15,482 bases of DNA from Eubacterium sp. CAG:252 (GTDB taxonomy: Bacteria > Bacillota > Clostridia > Lachnospirales > Lachnospiraceae): assembly GCA_000436535.1 (NCBI GenBank), contig FR886333.1, positions 5,620 to 21,101 on the forward strand, in the 5' to 3' direction. Below are positions 8,226 through 14,558 of the stretch, piece after piece. How positions within the stretch are numbered: the stretch's first letter is position 1; each line of letters starts with the position of its first letter. A program made the position numbers and the translations under genes. The notes under the pieces were generated by a model, which was not told where the DNA came from, ran no database searches, and saw only the letters and a program-made list of their open reading frames with translations.

Positions 8226-8237
8226 GCCGCTGGCGGC
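8226..8237. repeat. GC-rich 12-bp near-palindrome in the operon leader
   Basis: GCCGC-TG-GCGGC is an inverted repeat in otherwise AT-rich DNA, about 20 bases downstream of the predicted transcription start of the minus-strand operon. As RNA it would fold as a four-pair GC stem with a four-base loop. It could be an operator, a 5' stabilising hairpin or part of a larger leader structure. It is followed on the minus strand only by TTTAAG, too weak a U-run for a convincing terminator of the upstream MerR-type gene. Confidence 0.35.
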
Positions 8238-8255
8238 AATCACATTATCCGAATG

Positions 8256-8284
8256 ATTTTATCATATTATTCATATAAATTCAA
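8256..8284 (-). promoter_or_regulatory. Predicted sigma-A promoter of the polysaccharide export operon
   Basis: On the minus strand TTGAAT (8284-8279) and TAAAAT (8261-8256) are separated by exactly 17 bases, and TG lies one base before the -10 (extended -10). Transcription would start near 8249, leaving a leader of about 125 bases before the ATG at 8123. The upstream MerR-methyltransferase gene is co-directional, so some read-through is also possible. Confidence 0.65.
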
Positions 8285-8288
8285 TATC

Positions 8289-8327
8289 ATTATAACATTA
8301 GTAACACATTTGTAACGATTTTGTAAC
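8289..8327 (-). promoter_or_regulatory. Three 11-bp-phased GTTAC repeats with a second -10 box
   Basis: On the minus strand GTTAC occurs at 8327-8323, 8316-8312 and 8305-8301, exactly 11 bases apart (GTTACA-N5-GTTACA-N5-GTTACT). A perfect TATAAT follows at 8294-8289 but lacks a good -35. Direct repeats of one helical turn are typical of OmpR/PhoB-family response regulators; the Bacillus subtilis PhoP box has similar hexamers with about five-base spacers. The repeats lie about 50-80 bases before the main predicted start and overlap the -35 zone of the second. An activator-dependent promoter is inferred. Confidence 0.45.
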
Positions 8328-8335
8328 AAACCACT

Positions 8336-9571
8336 TTATTCTTTCACGCAGTAAAACAGCCCTGCATCCTTTGTTATCGTAAGTGTTTTTCTTAGTTTTT
8401 TCTGTATAAATGCCTTGAAATCAGAATATCTGTCAAGAAGATACTGGTTCTGGTTTCCGTGGCACGAAAGAATATATTCCACAAGCGGCTCTGCCTTATC
8501 GACCTTAAGGCAGTCATCATAACGCCTGATATTAACCGAAGTGAAATATTTATTAAGCTGCTTATCCCCTGTATCAAGCCCAAACTTATCATACAGATTA
8601 TCTGCCGCAAGAACTATTCTTTTATCAAACTCCTTCACAAGCTGGCTTATCTCCTGCATATGTCGTGAACCGTAGGTTGCACACACAAACACACCGCCCG
8701 GCTTTAATACTCTGACTATCTCCTGACAGGCTTTATCAATATCCTCACAGTAAAAAAGAACATGATTGGCTATAACGCAGTCGTAAGAAGCATCATTATA
8801 TGACATATTCTGGCAGTCGGCAACATCATATTCAAATATATTATTACTGTTTACCATATTTTCAGGGTTTTTAACACATTTTTCATACACCTCTGTTATG
8901 TTACGCCTTGCATCATTTACCATTCCCTCTGATATATCACTGACTGTTATATGCGGCTTTATGTTCTGTGACATCACGCTGTCAATATTATCAACCCACA
9001 GCCTGCCATCCCCGCAGCCAAGCTCTAACACCTCAGTATGTGATGCTATATTCCCCTGCTCATATATCCACTTAAACCATCCCTGCCTGTTGACTGAATA
9101 CATAGCATGAAGATTAATTCTCGCCGATATATTTCCTGCATTCTGATACTGTGTCTTTAAGCTGCTTTCCATATTGGTAAGATGAATAAGAGATAGCATA
9201 CTGCTCCAGTCTATCGTATTATCTTTATCTATAGTTTTTATAGTATCTTCTATAGCATTTTTTACAAGCTGCATCTGCGCCATCTTATCCTGTATGAGCT
9301 TTAACTGCAGATGCAGTGAATTCTTAAGTATGTTATAGTCCGAATCACCTATAGTCATTCCCTTTATATCATCCAGTGAAAATCCAAGATACTTAAGCAG
9401 CAGTATCTGCTGTAGTCTTGTAAAATCCGAGTCCGTATAGAATCTCACCCCCGTATCAGTCACATAAGAGGGCTTTAATATATTCTGTTTATCATAGTAT
9501 CTTATCGTCCTTACAGTAACATTTGCTTTCTTAGCAAACTCCCCTGATGAATAATAGCCTTCCTTATGCAT
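8336..9571 (-). CDS. MerR-family regulator fused to a class I SAM-dependent methyltransferase
   Basis: A 411-residue two-domain protein. Residues 6-72 are a MerR winged helix (YYSSGEFAKKANVTVRTIRY, then a second helix-turn with GVRFYTDSD and LLLKYLGFSLDDIKGM). Residues about 80-115 form the dimer helix. Residues about 150-411 are a Rossmann methyltransferase with motif I VLELGCGDGR (181-190), SDISEGMV (211-218), DCVIANHVLFY (264-274) and VLKPGG (288-293). The ligand-sensing position of a MerR protein is thus taken by an apparently intact methyltransferase. It may methylate a small molecule, or use SAM or a substrate as a signal. The start has GGAG seven bases upstream and a promoter at 9610-9638. 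It is divergent from rfbA and precedes the export operon, but no target is proven. Related clostridial fusions exist; their role is, as far as I know, unclear. Confidence 0.88.
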   Translation of the reverse strand: MHKEGYYSSGEFAKKANVTVRTIRYYDKQNILKPSYVTDTGVRFYTDSDFTRLQQILLLKYLGFSLDDIKGMTIGDSDYNILKNSLHLQLKLIQDKMAQMQLVKNAIEDTIKTIDKDNTIDWSSMLSLIHLTNMESSLKTQYQNAGNISARINLHAMYSVNRQGWFKWIYEQGNIASHTEVLELGCGDGRLWVDNIDSVMSQNIKPHITVSDISEGMVNDARRNITEVYEKCVKNPENMVNSNNIFEYDVADCQNMSYNDASYDCVIANHVLFYCEDIDKACQEIVRVLKPGGVFVCATYGSRHMQEISQLVKEFDKRIVLAADNLYDKFGLDTGDKQLNKYFTSVNIRRYDDCLKVDKAEPLVEYILSCHGNQNQYLLDRYSDFKAFIQKKLRKTLTITKDAGLFYCVKE

Positions 9572-9609
9572 GGTAAATCTCCATTCTTAAATATCTATCT
9601 TAATGTTTA

Positions 9610-9638
9610 ATTTTACCATTATTGCCTCTCAACCGCAA
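9610..9638 (-). promoter_or_regulatory. Promoter and possible operator of the MerR-methyltransferase gene
   Basis: On the minus strand TTGCGG (9638-9633) and TAAAAT (9615-9610) are 17 bases apart. An inverted repeat TTGC-N9-GCAA (9622-9638) covers the -35 box and much of the spacer, the region MerR-family dimers usually occupy. Autoregulation is a reasonable inference, although the spacer is not the long 19-20 bases of classical MerR-activated promoters. Confidence 0.5.
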
Positions 9639-9698
9639 CTTTCATAAATTTTTAAAAAAGTGCTTGAAGCTTACGTTACGTCACCATTTATTATGTAT

Positions 9699-9726
9699 CT
9701 GAAATAAAAATAACCAATTATATAAA
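9699..9726 (+). promoter_or_regulatory. Weak candidate promoter of the rfb operon
   Basis: CTGAAA (9699-9704) and TATAAA (9721-9726) are separated by 16 bases. Transcription would begin near 9733, immediately before the leader hairpin at 9734-9787. The 247-base gap between the divergent genes is AT-rich, so other promoter placements are possible, for example TTGAAG at 9664-9669 with TATTAT at 9689-9694 and a 19-base spacer. Confidence 0.35.
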
Positions 9727-9733
9727 ACAATAT

Positions 9734-9787
9734 GTTACTGTTCAAAAAGAAATGTGCAGAGTTTTAATATCTGCTCTGAACAGCAAC
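9734..9787 (+). promoter_or_regulatory. Long leader hairpin upstream of rfbA
   Basis: GTT-A-CTGTTCA (9734-9744) pairs with TGAACAG-C-AAC (9777-9787), ten pairs around one mismatch. Inside it GCAGA (9756-9760) pairs with TCTGC (9770-9774) around a nine-base loop. An 11-base internal loop lies on the 5' side only. The structure ends 31 bases before the rfbA start codon. There is no following U-run, so regulation at the level of translation, RNA stability or protein binding is more likely than termination. Confidence 0.5.
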
Positions 9788-9818
9788 CCAAATATTATTT
9801 TTGTAAAGGAGAATACAA

Positions 9819-10718
9819 ATGAAAGGTATTATTTTAGCTGGTGGTTCAGGCACACGCCTTTACCCACTCACAATGGTTACAAGTAAACAGCTTCTTCCAA
9901 TCTATGACAAGCCTATGATATATTATCCTATGTCAGTTCTTATGACTGCCGGAATAAGAGATATTCTTATTATATCTACTCCACAGGATACTCCTAGATT
10001 TAAAGAGCTTTTAGGCGATGGAAGCCAGTTCGGTGTCAATCTTTCTTATGCCGTACAGCCATCACCAGACGGACTTGCACAGGCATTTATTATCGGTGAG
10101 GAATTCATCGGCGATGACACTGTTGCAATGGTTCTTGGTGACAACATATTTGCCGGCAACGGTCTTAAGGACAGACTTAAGAGTGCTGTTAAAAATGCTG
10201 AGGAGGGAGTCGGCGCTACTGTATTTGGTTACTACGTTGATGACCCTGAAAGATTTGGTATTGTTGAATTCAACAATGAAGGAAAGGCAATATCTATAGA
10301 GGAAAAGCCTGCAAAGCCTAAGAGCAATTATTGTGTAACTGGTCTTTACTTCTATGACAATAAGGTTGTAGAATATGCAAAGAACCTCAAGCCATCAGCA
10401 AGAGGTGAGCTTGAAATCACTGACCTTAACCGTATATATCTGGAAAACGGCAACCTTAACGTAGAACTTTTAGGTCAGGGCTTCACATGGCTTGATACTG
10501 GTACTCACGAAAGTCTTGTTGAGGCTACTAACTTTGTTAAGACTATCGAAACACACCAGCACCGCAAGATAGCCTGCCTTGAAGAGATAGCTTATCTTAA
10601 CGGCTGGATAACTAAGGATGATGTGCTTAAAGTATATGAAGTATTAAAGAAGAACCAGTATGGCCAGTACTTAAAGGATGTACTTGACGGCAAGTATATT
10701 GATGTGCTTCATAGCTAG
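9819..10718 (+). CDS. rfbA: Glucose-1-phosphate thymidylyltransferase
   Basis: The enzyme joins glucose 1-phosphate and dTTP to give dTDP-glucose, the first step of dTDP-L-rhamnose synthesis in the cytoplasm. The 299-residue length matches RmlA (about 290-300). It shows the nucleotidyltransferase signature LAGGSGTRLYPLT (residues 6-18), K23 and QLLPIYDKPMIYYP (24-37), the metal-binding VLGDNIF (105-111), EEKPAKPKSN (about 167-176), and GLYFYD soon after. The GTWLD-like sugar-binding segment appears as FTWLDTGTHESL (about 223-234). AAAGGAG lies seven bases before the ATG. It is the first gene of rfbABC and follows a structured leader. The first product is normally also the feedback-controlled step, with dTDP-rhamnose as inhibitor in the family. 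Confidence 0.96.
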   Translation: MKGIILAGGSGTRLYPLTMVTSKQLLPIYDKPMIYYPMSVLMTAGIRDILIISTPQDTPRFKELLGDGSQFGVNLSYAVQPSPDGLAQAFIIGEEFIGDDTVAMVLGDNIFAGNGLKDRLKSAVKNAEEGVGATVFGYYVDDPERFGIVEFNNEGKAISIEEKPAKPKSNYCVTGLYFYDNKVVEYAKNLKPSARGELEITDLNRIYLENGNLNVELLGQGFTWLDTGTHESLVEATNFVKTIETHQHRKIACLEEIAYLNGWITKDDVLKVYEVLKKNQYGQYLKDVLDGKYIDVLHS

Positions 10719-10816
10719 TTGATTATTAATAATTATTAATTCATTTAGCCCCTGGCAGATATTAAATGACTACTCAGCAAACCACAAATTATATAAAAAG
10801 AAAGGCGAATTTTATT

Positions 10817-11836
10817 ATGAATATTATTGTTACCGGCGGCGCCGGATTTATCGGAAGCAACTTTATTTTCCATATGTTAAATAAATATCCAGATTACCGA
10901 ATTATCTGTCTTGACTGCCTTACATATGCAGGCAATCTTTCAACACTTGCTCCTGTAATGGATAACCCTAACTTCAGATTTGTTAAGGAAAGCATAACTG
11001 ACAGAGAAGCTGTATACAAGCTTTTTGAAGAGGAACACCCTGATATGGTTGTAAACTTTGCAGCAGAATCTCACGTTGACCGTTCTATCGAGAACCCGGA
11101 AGTATTCCTTGACACTAACATTAATGGTACTGCTGTTCTTATGGATGCGTGCAGAAAGTACGGAATTAAGCGTTACCATCAGGTATCTACTGATGAAGTA
11201 TACGGCGACCTTCCACTTGACAGACCTGACCTTTTCTTCACAGAAGAAACACCTATACATACATCAAGCCCATACAGCTCATCAAAGGCTGGCGCTGACC
11301 TTTTAGTATTAGCTTACCACAGAACTTATGGACTTCCTGTAACTATAAGCAGATGTTCTAATAACTACGGACCATATCATTTTCCAGAAAAGCTTATCCC
11401 TCTTATGATTGCAAATGCTCTTAACGATAAGCCACTTCCTGTATACGGCGAAGGTCTTAATGTCCGTGACTGGCTCTACGTTGAAGACCACTGCAAGGCT
11501 ATCGACCTTATCATCCACAAGGGTCGTGTCGGCGAAGTATACAATGTCGGCGGACATAACGAAAAAAGAAATATTGACATCGTTAAGCTCATCTGCAAGG
11601 AACTTGGCAAGCCAGAATCACTTATTGTTCATGTTGGCGACCGTAAGGGTCACGATATGCGTTATGCTATCGACCCTACTAAGATCCACAATGAACTTGG
11701 CTGGTTACCAGAAACCAAGTTTGAAGATGGTATAAAGAAGACAATACAGTGGTATCTTGACAACAAGGAATGGTGGGAAACTATCATCTCTGGCGAATAT
11801 CAGAACTACTATGAGAAAATGTATTCTAACCGTTAA
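10817..11836 (+). CDS. rfbB: dTDP-glucose 4,6-dehydratase
   Basis: It converts dTDP-glucose to dTDP-4-keto-6-deoxyglucose using bound NAD, the second rhamnose step. With the start at 10817 it is 339 residues, normal for RmlB. It has the NAD-binding GGAGFIG (7-13), DCLTYAGN (33-40), the catalytic STDEVYG with T125, D126 and E127, and YSSSK with Y153 and K157 of the extended SDR family. SRCSNNYGPYHFPEKLIPL (178-196) and DWLYVEDH are also typical. The frame is open to an ATG at 10766, but the Rossmann fold begins exactly at MNIIVTGG and AAAGG precedes 10817, so the longer form is rejected. It lies 98 bases after rfbA. A stable hairpin separates it from rfbC. Confidence 0.96.
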   Translation: MNIIVTGGAGFIGSNFIFHMLNKYPDYRIICLDCLTYAGNLSTLAPVMDNPNFRFVKESITDREAVYKLFEEEHPDMVVNFAAESHVDRSIENPEVFLDTNINGTAVLMDACRKYGIKRYHQVSTDEVYGDLPLDRPDLFFTEETPIHTSSPYSSSKAGADLLVLAYHRTYGLPVTISRCSNNYGPYHFPEKLIPLMIANALNDKPLPVYGEGLNVRDWLYVEDHCKAIDLIIHKGRVGEVYNVGGHNEKRNIDIVKLICKELGKPESLIVHVGDRKGHDMRYAIDPTKIHNELGWLPETKFEDGIKKTIQWYLDNKEWWETIISGEYQNYYEKMYSNR

Positions 11837-11854
11837 TTAATATATTTATATACA

Positions 11855-11883
11855 CCACCTGACAATTTTTTTGTGTCAGGTGG
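11855..11883 (+). terminator. Perfect hairpin between rfbB and rfbC, possible attenuator
   Basis: CCACCTGACA (11855-11864) and TGTCAGGTGG (11874-11883) form ten perfect pairs around a nine-base T-rich loop. The following bases (CAATATTTTAAG) are only moderately T-rich, and rfbC is clearly needed in the same pathway. Partial termination or mRNA processing is therefore more likely than full termination. No separate rfbC promoter is obvious in the 35 bases that follow. Confidence 0.5.
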
Positions 11884-11918
11884 CAATATTTTAAGATATA
11901 CAAAGAAAGGTAACAATT

Positions 11919-12521
11919 ATGGGACAGATTAAAGTAACTCCTTGCGATATTGAAGGACTTTATATAATAGAACCTACTGTTCACGGCGATAACCGTGGAT
12001 ACTTTATGGAAACTTACAATCAGAATGATATGCACGAAGCTGGTCTTGATATGGTATTTGTTCAGGATAACCAGTCACGCTCTGTTAAGGGTGTTCTTCG
12101 TGGTTTACATTTCCAGAAAGAATTTCCTCAGGGAAAGCTTGTCCGTGTAATCAAGGGAAGCGTATTTGATGTTGCTGTCGACCTCCGCGCAGGTTCTAAG
12201 ACTTATGGCAAATGGTTTGGCGTGGAACTCACTGAAGAAAACAAAAAGCAGTTCTATATAAGCGAAGGCTTTGCACACGGTTTCCTTGTATTAAGTGACG
12301 AAGCTGAATTCTGTTATAAGGTAACTGATTTCTATCATCCGGGTGATGAGGGTGGTCTTGCATGGAACGACCCAAGTATCGGCATTGAATGGCCACAGGT
12401 TACAGGCGAATACCCTGGCAGTGCAGACCCATCAGGATACAAGCTTGAAGACGGAACTCCACTTAACTTCAGTGAAAAAGATACTAAGTGGGATACACTT
12501 GAAAATACATTTAAGTTTTAA
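11919..12521 (+). CDS. rfbC: dTDP-4-dehydrorhamnose 3,5-epimerase
   Basis: It epimerises dTDP-4-keto-6-deoxyglucose at C3 and C5 to dTDP-4-keto-L-rhamnose, the third rhamnose step. The protein is 200 residues, slightly longer than the usual 180-190. Cupin-fold landmarks are DNRGYFMETYN (24-34), QDNQSRSVKGVLRGLHFQ (49-66) with catalytic H64, K73, VAVDLRAGSKTYGKW (85-99), ISEGFAHGFLVL (114-125) with H120, and YKVTDFYHPGDEGGLAWND (133-151). The extra length is an insertion near residues 163-180 before PLNFSEKD. AAAGG is eight bases before the ATG. It is the last gene of this run; a strong terminator begins about 50 bases downstream. The partner reductase gene rfbD is not in the window. Confidence 0.95.
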   Translation: MGQIKVTPCDIEGLYIIEPTVHGDNRGYFMETYNQNDMHEAGLDMVFVQDNQSRSVKGVLRGLHFQKEFPQGKLVRVIKGSVFDVAVDLRAGSKTYGKWFGVELTEENKKQFYISEGFAHGFLVLSDEAEFCYKVTDFYHPGDEGGLAWNDPSIGIEWPQVTGEYPGSADPSGYKLEDGTPLNFSEKDTKWDTLENTFKF

Positions 12522-12570
12522 TAATTGTGATATTTAACACATTTAATATCAACAACCAGACGACTTAATT

Positions 12571-12617
12571 AAGAGGAAGGCAGCCTAAACATTATCGCTG
12601 CTTTCCTCTTATTTTAT
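12571..12617 (+). terminator. Rho-independent terminator of the rfbABC operon
   Basis: AAGAGGAAGGCAGC (12571-12584) pairs with GCTGCTTTCCTCTT (12597-12610) over 14 positions with one G-U pair, around a 12-base loop. ATTTTAT follows. This is the strongest hairpin of the window. It falls within the 320-base gap between rfbC and the GH43 gene; the rest of that gap holds the GH43 promoter and leader described separately, and no gene. Confidence 0.88.
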
Positions 12618-12672
12618 ATCCGGTAATTGTATTTTTAACACTTTTTCAATATTTTTCCTTAATAAAATATAG

Positions 12673-12678
12673 TATAAT
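12673..12678 (+). promoter_or_regulatory. Candidate -10 box upstream of the GH43 gene
   Basis: A perfect TATAAT lies 163 bases before the GH43 start codon and after the rfb terminator. No good -35 hexamer is found at 16-18 bases, so it may need an activator. Transcription from here would include the nested hairpins at 12706-12770 in the leader. Confidence 0.4.
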
Positions 12679-12705
12679 ATTCTTATATTTCAGGTCACAT
12701 AGCAC

Positions 12706-12818
12706 CCTACCCAGCATTCTCATATCGTGGGACTATCGTTCCACTTTTATGCTCGTATTTTTTTGGTAGGTCAAAACTCATTTTGCCCTTAATAGATGCG
12801 GATGATAATCCCCATCAT
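12706..12818 (+). promoter_or_regulatory. Nested-hairpin 5' leader of the GH43 gene
   Basis: Three nested stems are visible: CCTACC/GGTAGG (12706-12711 with 12765-12770), AGCAT/ATGCT (12713-12717 with 12749-12753) and GTGGGA/TTCCAC (12727-12732 with 12739-12744, loop CTATCG). Two small hairpins follow: CAAAA/TTTTG (12772-12776 with 12781-12785) and ATGAT/ATCAT (12802-12806 with 12814-12818), the latter ending 12 bases before the ribosome site. The first small stem can extend into the last two G of GGTAGG, so it competes with the outer stem. I do not recognise a known riboswitch class. Confidence 0.45.
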
Positions 12819-12841
12819 ATATAAAAGAAAGGAAACAGCCT

Positions 12842-14470
12842 ATGAAACAGATTTTTAACCCATATCTCCCAAGTTACGAATATATTCCTGACGGAGAACC
12901 ACACATTTTCAATAACCGGCTTTATATATACGGAAGCCACGACCGATTTAATGGCACAACTTACTGCGAAAACGATTATGTATGCTGGTCTGCTCCTGTT
13001 GATGACTTGTCTGACTGGCGCTTTGAGGGCGAAATATATAACAGAAAGCAGCATCCACATAAAGAAGAGTGTCTAATTCTTTTCGCACCCGATGTTATAC
13101 AGGGTCCAGATGGACGATACTATCTTTACTATTCTGTAGCACACTCTTCACGTATGTCAGTTGCAGTATGCGACAGTCCTGCCGGACATTTTGAATATCT
13201 TGGCGATGTTAAAACCAAAGATGGCAGAGTATATGGAATACAATCCGGAGATTATGTACAGTTTGACCCCGGTGTTTTTATGGATGATGACGGCAGTGTA
13301 TACCTTTACTCCGGCTTCTGCCCTAAGAAAACAGAGGATGAACATGGACGTATTATGGAGGGAGCTTTCGTATGCCGCCTGATGCCTGATATGCTGACTA
13401 TGTACGAACTTCCACATATAATCATACCAAGAAACTGGACGTGTCCTGACAATGCCGGTTTTTTTGAAGCTTCATCTATGAGAAAAATTAACGGCATATA
13501 TTATTTTATATACTCTGCGCGCATTAATGGTCTACACTATGCAACCAGCCGTTATCCAGACCGTGACTTTGTATATGGCGGACGCATACATTCTTCATCC
13601 GACGTCGGTCTCCGTGGTTATACTATTGACAATTCTGCTTACCCAAATGGAAATACACACGGCAGTATAATAGCTGTCAATAATCATTACTATATATTTG
13701 ACCATCGCTTTTCAAATAACACTTCTTTTTGCCGGCAGGGTGTTGCTGAACGTATAAATATTGAAAAAAACGGACATATTTCTCAGGTTGAGGCAACAAG
13801 CTACGGACTAAACAATGGTCCTTTGTCCGCCGAAGGAACTTATCATTCATACATAGCCTGCCATATCAGAAATCTTACAATCACAAGTGATATGCCAAAA
13901 GAAGACAGGCTTAAGCTTATGCCATATATAACGCAGGACGGAGAAGACCGCGACTATGGTGATGACCAGTATATTAAAAATATGCAGAATGGATGTATGG
14001 TTGGGTATAAGTACTTTAATTTTAATAATAATATTGATATTAATAAAAATACTAATATTAATAACAATGCTAATATCCTCACTACTGACTATGTCAATAA
14101 TAGCATCAATAGCAATAATAATAATAATAATAATGATGATATCAACAACAATAATAATAATGACAGCAACAATAATAACGATAATAAAAACAAATCATTT
14201 AATAAAATTAACAACTCCGGCTCATCCGTAATAACTATAGCTGTCAAAGGTTGTGCTGCAGGTACTATCAGTATTACAACTGATACTGATTATGCTGATA
14301 AAAAGCTTTCTGACTATTCTATATGTGGAAAGAAGAAGATAAATATTTCTGATGATGATAAATGGACAACGGTAGATATTACCTATAACAGACAGGAAGG
14401 CATAAAACCTTTGTACTTTATATTTGAGGGTGAAGGCAGCTTTTGTATAAAAGAGTTTTCATTTAAGTAA
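12842..14470 (+). CDS. Family 43 glycoside hydrolase with carbohydrate-binding-like C-terminus and Asn-rich insertion
   Basis: A 542-residue predicted cytoplasmic glycosidase; no signal peptide or membrane helix. The five-bladed propeller (about 1-340) has the expected GH43 acids: D17 in YIPDGEPHIF (base), D142 in QFDPGVFMDDDG (pKa modulator) and E209 in FFEASSM (acid), plus H274 in NTHGS. Residues about 365-392 and 463-542 look like two parts of a beta-sandwich carbohydrate-binding module (YIKNMQNGCMVGYKYF, then ITIAVKGCAAGTISI and a final LYFIFEGEGSFCIKEF). They are separated by residues 393-462, of which 36 of 70 are Asn. GH43 enzymes usually remove arabinose or xylose from short plant-glycan oligomers; the exact substrate is not clear. 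GGAAA precedes the ATG at a spacing of about nine. It is transcribed alone between two terminators and has no transporter gene beside it. Confidence 0.88.
   Translation: MKQIFNPYLPSYEYIPDGEPHIFNNRLYIYGSHDRFNGTTYCENDYVCWSAPVDDLSDWRFEGEIYNRKQHPHKEECLILFAPDVIQGPDGRYYLYYSVAHSSRMSVAVCDSPAGHFEYLGDVKTKDGRVYGIQSGDYVQFDPGVFMDDDGSVYLYSGFCPKKTEDEHGRIMEGAFVCRLMPDMLTMYELPHIIIPRNWTCPDNAGFFEASSMRKINGIYYFIYSARINGLHYATSRYPDRDFVYGGRIHSSSDVGLRGYTIDNSAYPNGNTHGSIIAVNNHYYIFDHRFSNNTSFCRQGVAERINIEKNGHISQVEATSYGLNNGPLSAEGTYHSYIACHIRNLTITSDMPKEDRLKLMPYITQDGEDRDYGDDQYIKNMQNGCMVGYKYFNFNNNIDINKNTNINNNANILTTDYVNNSINSNNNNNNNDDINNNNNNDSNNNNDNKNKSFNKINNSGSSVITIAVKGCAAGTISITTDTDYADKKLSDYSICGKKKINISDDDKWTTVDITYNRQEGIKPLYFIFEGEGSFCIKEFSFK
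14018..14227 (+). repeat. AAT/AAC-rich low-complexity tract encoding an Asn-rich block
   Basis: In-frame run of AAT and AAC codons with scattered Asp, Ile, Ser and Lys codons, coding for residues 393-462 of the GH43 protein. The longest pure Asn runs are seven and six residues. The base composition differs sharply from the flanking gene. Because the unit is three bases, gain or loss of units would change length without breaking the frame. Confidence 0.9.
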
Positions 14471-14558
14471 TGTATACCCGTTAAACAATAAGATAACCCT
14501 CAATGCTATTAGCACTAGTGATTTTTATTCAACCAATATATGCAGATATTGCTGTACA

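Noticed and set aside
8124..8250. JUMPstart/ops-type antitermination element in the operon leader
   Set aside because: GGCGG occurs on the plus strand only within the palindrome, and the ops sequence is not present on the transcribed strand.
9664..9694. TTGAAG-N19-TATTAT as a MerR-activated rfb promoter
   Set aside because: The 19-base spacer is attractive for MerR regulation, but no convincing dyad is centred in it, so it is only mentioned as an alternative.
10766..10816. Upstream in-frame extension of rfbB adding 17 residues
   Set aside because: The extension is Thr/Gln/Lys rich, unlike any RmlB N-terminus; the NAD-binding fold starts at the ATG at 10817, which has AAAGG upstream.
12701..12770. 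End of an IS200/IS605-type element
   Set aside because: No transposase, no matching opposite end and no sign of a target site; the hairpins fit a leader RNA better.
12690..12840. Known riboswitch (c-di-GMP, TPP, SAM, glycine or ZTP) before GH43
   Set aside because: None of the conserved core sequences of these classes that I know is present.
14100..14180. CRISPR or tandem-repeat array
   Set aside because: The repeats are irregular AAT/AAC triplets in a coding frame with no spacers.
13956..14231. Ile/Met-rich plus-strand frame across the AAT tract
   Set aside because: It is the AAT repeat read in another frame (ATA/ATT); the Asn frame is continuous with GH43 on both sides.
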